From Begonia masoniana (lineage: Eukaryota > Streptophyta > Magnoliopsida > Cucurbitales > Begoniaceae), in contig CM039514.1 of assembly GCA_022432975.1 (NCBI GenBank), positions 13,314,810 to 13,378,809 on the forward strand: 64,000 bases of DNA, given 5' to 3'. The notes below the pieces were generated by a model. It worked only from the letters and a program-made list of their open reading frames with translations. It did no database searches and was not told the DNA's origin. Below are positions 57,376-64,000 of the stretch, one piece after another. Within the stretch, counting starts at the first letter, position 1. Every line of letters begins with the position of its first letter. The translations under genes and the position numbers were made by a program.

Positions 57376-58931
57376 CAATAGACCACTTTCAATCCATATC
57401 GTACTCACATTTCAAAACCATGCTTAACCACAACCAAACATTTAAAACCATGCTTAACCACAACCAAACATTTAAAACCATGCTTAACCAAACAAAACAT
57501 TTAAAACCATACTTAACCAAACATTTAAGCAACCAAATCAGAACAAAGCAACCAAACAAGCAAACAATCTCAAACACTAACAATAACAACCCAGCAATTC
57601 ATCAAACAATACTCAAACACTAACAATACACTATCAAACAATAAATCCTACTGTTCTGTGGTGTAGGCCCGAAGGCAACAAACACACGCCCACTACTTAC
57701 CTGAACTCCCGCACGTGTTGGCTCACTCTGAGTATACAATTCACTCGCTCGTTAACCTAGCACATTAATGGAAAAATCACTTAAAATCACCAAAACATAA
57801 ACTAAAGGATATTTACTAAATTTCTCACACAACCAAACTAACTTTTCAAAATAAAAACCCCAACACCCGATTTTTCGCCAATTTCCACCATCTAACTTCA
57901 ATCGGTCATAACTCTCTCGTTTTTCAACGGATTTCGACGTGCCACACCAATTCAGAAACCTCTACACGTCTACTATCCATTGAAATGTTTAAATTGGCCA
58001 AACAAGACACTTAGCCAATCCGAAAATGCACCAACAGATTCGGCCCCCATTTTGCATAAAACCCGGTTTTGCACAATTTCACCAATTTACTCCTCTAACC
58101 ACCTAAACAATCTAAACTAACCTATCTAAAGCTTAAATAACGAAATCTAGGAAGAACACTCATCCAAGAACCCAAAATTCGGAGCTCTCAAGCTAGGTTT
58201 TCCAAACCCTAACTCAAACTCACACAAACTCCATCAAAACACTAAAAATCAACCCTAAGTTGCATCAAACATAAAACCCACTTAAACTCTTACCTTAAAG
58301 CTTGAGAAAATGGAAGATTGAAGGAAGGAGATACACTTCAATGGCTGCCACGATTTGGAGAAGAAGGAGAAGAGAAAAATTGATTTTTCACCTTTTTACT
58401 TTTCCCTTTTTATAAAACCAATTCTCCACCTTTGATTTTCCTCCTCACAACTTTTAAAAATTAAAAGTTAACCCTCCCTTTTTCACTCAAGCTTTCAACG
58501 CCAAAGACCTCCCTCATCACTCATTATTGCATGTAATTTACTTTGAATTTTCAACAATTAATTCCTATTGGTCCACTTGTTGTTTTGACTTTTCAAAATG
58601 TGTTTGTTTTGAATTTTCAACTCACTTCTCCTTCAACTTTTCCAACGTGAACCACTCTTTTAATCCCTTATTTTTACATTTCATTTTCATCACAAACTCT
58701 TCATTCCTATTGGTTGTTAGATACTTTTGACTTTTCAACCACAAATTCCTATTGGTTCATTGTTAGTTTGACTTTTCTTCAACATTTCAAACCTATCCTT
58801 ATTTGATTTGTCAACTTCATTCTTCTTCCTTTTTCATTATTTCTAAACCTTTCATTACTAAACATAATCCCTCTAAACGATTACTCTTAGGCCTATATGC
58901 GTTATAGAAAAATCTCGGGTGTTACAATGGG

Positions 58932-59644
58932 TGCTAGCATATATTTTGTCCTTCTCTGGGACTATGTAAAACCGTCCTTGTCGCAGACAAACATGTGATT
59001 TTTATGTATTCTCGAACATGTATTTTGTCCCTCCATGGGATACGGCAAAAGTACTAACCATGTTAACCCTTAACCATGTTAACCCCAAAGTCATGTACGT
59101 ATGTTATATTTCCCACACCCTATAAGCCCTACTTATACCACATATCCATTTGAACGTAATGTAAAATAATGTTTATGTATTTGAAATGTTCATGCATAAC
59201 ACGTGCATCTGTTGCATTATATGATCTTACTGAGCTTTAGGCTCATAGTTGAACTCTATGTTGTAGGTACGGATCATACAGATGAGGACTCTGAGCCTCA
59301 GGCCAATGTGTAGGCGCAGTTGGTGGGATCAGCTTGCGAGGCTGGTCGAGGCAGTCAGGCGCATTTTTGACCCATGGGTGAGGTCTTGAGGTGTATGTCA
59401 CATCTGTATAGTCTTTTTGAGATTTAGGAGATGTATAGGTTTTATGTCGATGTCATAGAACTTTTCTTTAGATAGTTACTTTTTGAAAAACACACTGAAC
59501 TGTTTGTACTTTTAGGTTTATGCATGGATTCGTTCGGTTTTTAGATCGATCCATGCAGTTTGATTTCTTGAATTTCTGCCACATTTTCTCACACGTTTAA
59601 AATTACATTTTGAGTCGAGTTTTTGGGGGTTTTGAAGTATTTTG
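58932..59644 (+). repeat. E6 right LTR, piece 3
   Basis: Follows the S2 duplication. Contains the expected intron-2 acceptor (TATGTTGTAG at 59266) after CTTACTGAGC. It ends with TTTTG, the target site of the Cassandra insertion. Confidence 0.65.
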
Positions 59645-59730
59645 TTTAACGACCCCGTTTCCTAGTAAGATATTATCCGCTCTGGGGATTGGGTCGTAGT
59701 CCAATATCCATCCCTCACGGCTTTGTTTGG

Positions 59731-59826
59731 CGAGGACTTCCTAGTAGGTGACCCAACTTGGTACTACTCTCGCCGAAGCACTTTTAACTTCGGAGTTCTT
59801 ATGGGATCCGTTGCGAATTGTGCTCC
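59731..59826 (-). other. 5S-rRNA-like promoter domain, Cassandra LTR 1
   Basis: On the minus strand it reads GGATCCCATAAGAACTCCG, then AGTTAAAAGTGCTTCGGCG and AGAGTAGTACCAAGT, matching the order of plant 5S rRNA including box A and box C regions. It is an LTR promoter, not a rRNA gene. Confidence 0.85.
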
Positions 59827-60172
59827 AAAACGCATCTTAATATTTTGAGAGGGTCTCTTTACATATGTTTCATTTTCACATACTTCCCCAAGCGATGTGG
59901 GATTGTGACGACCCCCTTTCTACGACCAAACCCAGGATCCGTGGAGTTTTAACCCAGCACGTCACAATCTGGGCAAGTACTCACTCGAGATTCATGGAGC
60001 ACAGTTGGTTCCTCCTCATACGTGTCCATTCAGGTCATCCAACAATACCCCCTAGGGGGGCCCAACGTCTTCGTTGGCCCAATTTTCGGTTGGGTACATG
60101 CTCTGATACCATTTGTAATGACCCATTTTCCCAGTAAGATATTGTCCGCTCTAGGATCACGGCTTTGTTTGG

Positions 60173-60266
60173 CGAGGACTTCCCAGTCGCAGTCACCTAG
60201 ACCTGGTACTGAATCTTGCGAGCACTTTAATGCGGAGTTCTTATGGGATCCGTTGTCAATTGTGCT
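60173..60266 (-). other. 5S-rRNA-like domain, Cassandra LTR 2 (divergent)
   Basis: Same place, but the central part differs from the other three copies (CTCGCAAGATTCAGTACC on the minus strand), so the internal promoter is probably weaker or lost. Confidence 0.75.
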
Positions 60267-60618
60267 AAAAAACATGTCTTACTATCTTGGGAGGGTCTCT
60301 TACATATGTTTCATTTCACATACTTCCCCAAGCGATGTGGGATTGCGACGACCCCCCTTTCTCACCAAACCCAGATCCTTGGATGTTTTAACCCCGCCCC
60401 CCCCCCCCAAGTCACCCTCTGGTCCATCCCACGCGAGATTCATGGAGCACAGTTGGTTCCTCCTCATACGTGTCCATTCAGTCATCACAATCACCCCCCC
60501 TCGGGGGCCCAACTTCTTCGTTGGCCAATTTTCGGTTGGTACTTCTCTGTTTACCATTTTGTAATGACCCATTTTCCCAGTAAGATATTGTCCGCTCTAG
60601 GATCACGGCTTTGTTTGG

Positions 60619-60711
60619 CGAGGACTTCCTAGTAGTGACCCAACTTGGTACTACTCTCGCCGAAGCACTTTTAACTTCGGAGTTCTTATGGGATCCGTTG
60701 TCAATTGTGCT
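60619..60711 (-). other. 5S-rRNA-like domain, Cassandra LTR 3
   Basis: As in LTR 1, with a single-base loss in the GTCACTACTAGGAAGTCC part. Confidence 0.8.
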
Positions 60712-61063
60712 AAAAAACATGTCTTACTATCTTGGGAGGGTCTCTTACATATGTTTCATTTCACATACTTCCCCAAGCGATGTGGGATTGCGACGACCCC
60801 CCTTTCTCACCAAACCCAGATCCTTGGATGTTTTAACCCCGCCCCCCCCCCCCAAGTCACCCTCTGGTCCATCCCACGCGAGATTCATGGAGCACAGTTG
60901 GTTCCTCCTCATACGTGTCCATTCAGTCATCACAATCACCCCCCCTCGGGGGCCCAACTTCTTCGTTGGCCAATTTTCGGTTGGTACTTCTCTGTTTACC
61001 ATTTTGTAATGACCCATTTTCCCAGTAAGATATTGTCCGCTCTAGGATCACGGCTTTGTTTGG

Positions 61064-61156
61064 CGAGGACTTCCTAGTAGTGACCCAACTTGGTACTACT
61101 CTCGCCGAAGCACTTTTAACTTCGGAGTTCTTATGGGATCCGTTGTCAATTGTGCT
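61064..61156 (-). other. 5S-rRNA-like domain, Cassandra LTR 4
   Basis: Identical to LTR 3 across this domain as read here. Confidence 0.8.
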
Positions 61157-61389
61157 AAAAAACATGTCTTACTATCTTGGGAGGGTCTCTTACATATGTT
61201 TCATTTCACATACTTCCCCAAGCGATGTGGGATTGCGACGACCCCCCTTTCTACGCCGTACCCTTCGCCCGAAGTCCACCCCATGAATCGCAAGTTTTAA
61301 CCCTCCCGTCACCCTCAGGCTAAGTCCCACTAGGGATTCGCGGAGCACTGGGTGGTTCCTCCTCATACGTGTCCATTCGGGTCATCACA

Positions 61390-61904
61390 TTTTGTGTTTA
61401 AAGAGATTGGGAAAGGTTTTAAGTAAGTTTAATGTGAAGTGTAGGGGGTAGAATTGGAGAAAAAGTGTTTAAGTGTGGAAAAAGGGGACGAAGTGCGCGA
61501 GAGGCGCGCTGGGGCGTGCAGGGGCACGCTGGGCGCGTGGTGCGCGCCCTAGCCGATCGATCGGCACTCCCTCTGGATGCAGGGCGCGCGGGTAGGAGGG
61601 TCACCGATCGATCGGCGCTCGCACCGATCGATCGGCCAGTGTGCACGCGCTGACCCCCAAGCATTTCTTTTAAATTTTTAATGTTTCAAAACACGTTTCA
61701 ACCTGACTTTTTACTATACTTTTTAAGCGTATTTTACGCGCGTTCCCTACGTATTTTTAAGGATTTTTAACCACCCAAAAATTGAGTCAACGTTTTATCA
61801 AAAAATGGTTTTAGCCTTCGTTTTAAGAGTCTTAAAAAGTCAAAAACTCTACGTCCAAAATGTCTAAGTCAAAGTCAACATTTATCACGTCCCGTGCCGA
61901 TAAA
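61390..61904 (+). repeat. E6 right LTR, piece 4, with GC-rich palindromes
   Basis: Begins with the second TTTTG. A GC-rich stretch (about 61490-61660) has three copies of the palindrome CCGATCGATCGG at 61553, 61604 and 61624. No TTACA end is seen; hAT-related sequence starts near 61905. Confidence 0.55.
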
Positions 61905-62131
61905 AAAAATTCAACTATATAACATACAAACTAAATGCAACTATCAAATATTAAAATGCAAGCTAAGAAACTAAAGTCAACATCCAAAATTTATTCAAGT
62001 TCTTTAAAACTTAAAAGTACAATCTAAATATCAAGTCATGGATATGTCAAATTGTACTTCTAGAAAATTATCATCGGAAGGGTCACTCTCAACGACTACT
62101 GCAAAATGACAATATTGAAGACATTAGTTAA
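61905..62131 (+). mobile_element. hAT-like fragment, second copy
   Basis: About 120 bp closely match 19340-19485 in the same orientation, then the similarity weakens. Non-coding. Confidence 0.45.
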
Positions 62132-64000
62132 TGTAACACCCGAGAAGTTTTCCTCAATGTGTTTAAGTTATGGATCCTAGAATTATCTAAATTAGAAAGG
62201 AAGAATTTGAGAGAAAATAAAAGGATAAGGTGGTTGTTTAATAAAATAGTTGTTTTACTTTATTTAAAAGAAATAGCAAAAAAGTAGGGGAAGTAATAAT
62301 TAAAAGGTAAAGTAATTAAAAGTGAATAAATTTGGTTGAACTAAACGGTTTATTAATTTATGTTCGGGTATTCTCAGTGGAGAACTTAAGCCAGGTACGG
62401 GGTGAGGTCAATTTATGAAAATTTATAATTTAAGAATGAGATTTAACGAAATTCGAAATGGCCGAAAAATGGTAAATGTCATTTTTTTTATTATTAGTGT
62501 TTTAATAAGAAATATTTTTATTATTATTTATTTTATATTTTTTTTATAGAACAACAGAATGGCTCGAAGCCATTCTGTTGTTCGAGTGCCGAGAGCAAAG
62601 AGCAGAATAGGGGAGAGGGGGAGGCGCGGGGCGGCATTCGGCGAGCCGTTCACTGGCGACTTCCGACGCTCTCCGGCCAGACGACCGCGGCGAGAAGATT
62701 CTGGCCCGTCTCCGAGCACAAACTGACCGGTAAGACTCGATTTTTTCCCTATTTTGATTCTGTTCATGGCCGAGGGTGACGAGCTTGATTAAGCTCCGAT
62801 CACCGGCCGTTTTTGGGCGGTCTTGGCCTGAGATTTCCGAACATTGGGCTGGCAATAATCGCCTGGCCAAGAAGAGCCCTATTTAGGCAAAAATCAAGAA
62901 GCTCAGTTCGGGCATTTCTGGTTTTGTTGTGTGAAGTCTCCGGATTTTGGTTAGATTATGTTAATTGGGTGTAAGGGTAGTTGATTGGTGAGGAATAGGT
63001 GGAATTTGATGAAAAACCGTGATGGGGGAAATTTTTGGTTAAGAGGCATAATCCGATTTTTCCATTTTTGACCTAGTTGCGGCTGTTTGTTTTAAATTTC
63101 CTTTTGGCAGATTAAACTAGGTTATTAGAGGAGTACGTGGCCGCTGGAATCGTTTGATTCCAATAACCGACACAAATGTTATGCCCGTTCGAAGTTTTGG
63201 GTCGATTTTTACCGAACCCAAATTAGTGGCCCGTTTAGTTAGGTTTTAGTTGGATTAGGCTAGAAATAGTAGTTTGAGAGTAATTGGTGAATGGAGGCTT
63301 GATTTTAATGAAGTTTGAATATTTGTCGTAGGTCGAGCCATAGGTGACGTTATGTGCCAAACCCAGCAAGCTAGTACGCCAGGTAAGTAGTAGAATCCTT
63401 TTGTTGCCTTAGGCCTACACCATGGAACGGTAGGGTTGACGGTCGGTTTCTTATTCGCGTTGTGTTGTGTTTGCATATTATTCTGGCATGCATAGTCTGT
63501 GTATTGTTGTTTTGTTTGTGCATTTTTTTTATGTTGTGAGCGTGAATTGTAATAAGCTAAAAAGGATTGTTAAGAACTAGTCTCGAGTAAATTAGCCTTG
63601 TTGGGATTAAGTACTGGAGTGTAGTACCCCGAAGGGATTTTTACAAGAGATTAGTTTCGCTAAAGACTTAAGAACTGGCCTCGAGTAATTTAGCCTTGTC
63701 GGGAATAAGTGCTGGAGTATAGCACCCCGAAGAGATTTTTACGAGAGAACGGTTTGGCTATAAGATTAAGACATCGTGAATATGAACTCCTAGACAGTCA
63801 TAGGGTTCTACAATCGGTGTGGGTAAGGCAAATCGGGCCTGGTAATCCTAGACAGTTATGGGATGTATCAGGTTTAGCCATCCTAGACAATTATGGGATG
63901 TGTGCTAACCGATTTTATTTGGTTGGATCAAGGAATGGCCGTCTTAGACAGTTATGAGATGTGTGCCTACTTGATCCACACGGCTTATTAAAAGATTAAT
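62132..64000 (+). mobile_element. E7: LTR of the E4/S3 superfamily, cut by window end
   Basis: Starts TGTAACACCC. Shares the TTCGGGTATT and GAACTTAAGCC phrases with S3. First predicted donor CCG/GTAAGA (62730), acceptor GTCGTAG (about 63333), second donor CAG/GTAAGT (63383) followed by GCCTTAGGC. Tandem GCCTTGTCGGG-like units begin near 63590 and CCTAGACAGTTATGGG-like units near 63780. Whether it is a solo or complete element cannot be told. Confidence 0.85.
62550..62582 (+). other. Leader hairpin of E7
   Basis: Perfect 14-bp stem AACAACAGAATGGC with GCCATTCTGTTGTT, loop TCGAA, just after a TTTTATAG stretch. Confidence 0.65.

Larger units (their letters stand above)
53495..58926 (-). mobile_element. 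S2: reverse-strand solo LTR, split by S3
   Basis: Read on the minus strand it begins TGTAACACCC at 58926 and ends GGGGGTGTTACA at 53495, related to the E4 LTR end. About 2.7 kb without S3. The target duplication has decayed: ACGGG (53490-53494) against ATGGG (58927-58931). The predicted intron-2 donor (CAG/GTAAGTAG, about 57700) and acceptor (GTGGTGTAG, about 56857) are on the minus strand. Confidence 0.88.
59645..61389 (-). mobile_element. Cassandra-type TRIM, tandem four-LTR multimer
   Basis: Read on the minus strand each LTR starts TGTGATGACC (or a variant) and ends GGTCATTACA. Order on the plus strand: LTR 59645-60044, internal 60045-60113, LTR 60114-60489, internal 60490-60559, LTR 60560-60934, internal 60935-61004, LTR 61005-61389. 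The first internal segment shows the complement of the primer site (GCTCTGATACCA, about 60100-60111) and a C-rich complement of a polypurine tract; the other two have a degraded primer site. Each LTR holds a 5S-rRNA-like domain. TTTTG flanks the whole multimer (59640-59644 and 61390-61394). No coding capacity, as is normal for TRIMs. Confidence 0.9.
19513..61904 (+). mobile_element. E6: old composite LTR element hosting most other insertions
   Basis: Two LTR starts of one family are present: TGTAACACTC at 19513 and TGTAACATTC at 50616, similar over about 570-620 bp. The second is preceded by a purine-rich tract. The internal sequence survives as 22574-22868 and 49611-50615. No Gag or Pol is detectable, so it may have been a large non-autonomous derivative. 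Both LTRs are incomplete: the left is cut near 20085 and the right is split by four insertions and has no clear TTACA end. Confidence 0.6.

Noticed and set aside
56933..57623. Overlapping open frames up to 194 codons, plus one on the other strand
   Set aside because: They come from a 69-bp tandem repeat (a multiple of three) in solo LTR S2. Several frames stay open at once, with no known domain.
60022..61009. Frames of 129-180 codons repeated across this stretch
   Set aside because: Chance frames across the duplicated Cassandra unit, running through LTR and internal parts with no conserved motif.
59731..61156. Cluster of 5S rRNA genes
   Set aside because: The domains are diverged, about 445 bp apart, and embedded in LTRs with primer-site complements and an outer TSD. 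They are Cassandra promoter domains.

Overview
This 64-kb window is plant repeat DNA, most likely eudicot pericentromeric or other heterochromatin. I found no convincing host gene, tRNA gene or CRISPR array. Nearly all of it is Ty3/gypsy LTR retrotransposons of the chromovirus (Tekay/Del-like) type, nested inside one another. The call rests on TGTAAC...TTACA long LTRs, initiator-Met-tRNA primer sites (TGGTATCAGAGC), Gag with CCHC knuckles, the order protease-RT-RNase H-integrase, and a C-terminal chromodomain-like segment. Species cannot be named from the sequence.

Layout. E1 (1-8010) is a decayed gag-pol element whose 5' LTR is cut by the window edge. A spacer (8011-8850) follows. E2 (8856-18881, TSD TTACG) is a decayed element whose 3' LTR carries 59 copies of a 26-bp repeat, against 5 in its 5' LTR. 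A short AT-rich/hAT-like stretch follows. Then comes an old composite element, E6 (about 19513-61904), that has been a landing pad for everything else. Inside it lie: a truncated pol-3' end plus LTR (about 20086-22573); E4 (22869-49605, TSD GAACA), which has an intact Gag but no Pol and carries two younger elements in its 3' LTR, namely E3 (30650-39545, TSD TTATT, one intact 1494-codon polyprotein) and E5 (39740-49220, TSD ATTTT, nearly intact); solo LTR S1 (51534-53126, TSD AGACT); reverse-strand solo LTR S2 (53495-58926), itself interrupted by solo LTR S3 (53586-56325); and a reverse-strand tandem multimer of a Cassandra-type TRIM with 5S-rRNA-like promoter domains (59645-61389, TSD TTTTG). 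The window ends in another LTR, E7 (62132 onward).

How parts may work together. E3 could supply Gag-Pol to move E4 and its relatives. The relative order of insertions is read from the nesting: E6 is oldest, then E4, then E3 and E5; S2 is older than S3.

Most interesting signal. Every LTR family here appears to share a leader architecture that LTR annotation does not explain: two intron-like segments inside the LTR separated by a 41-68 nt micro-exon, and a third 60-65 bp intron starting 80-83 nt after the primer site, just before the gag start. The second LTR intron begins with a small conserved hairpin module, ends in a hairpin whose stem covaries between families, and holds family-specific arrays of short hairpins. 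These are sequence-based predictions and need transcript evidence.
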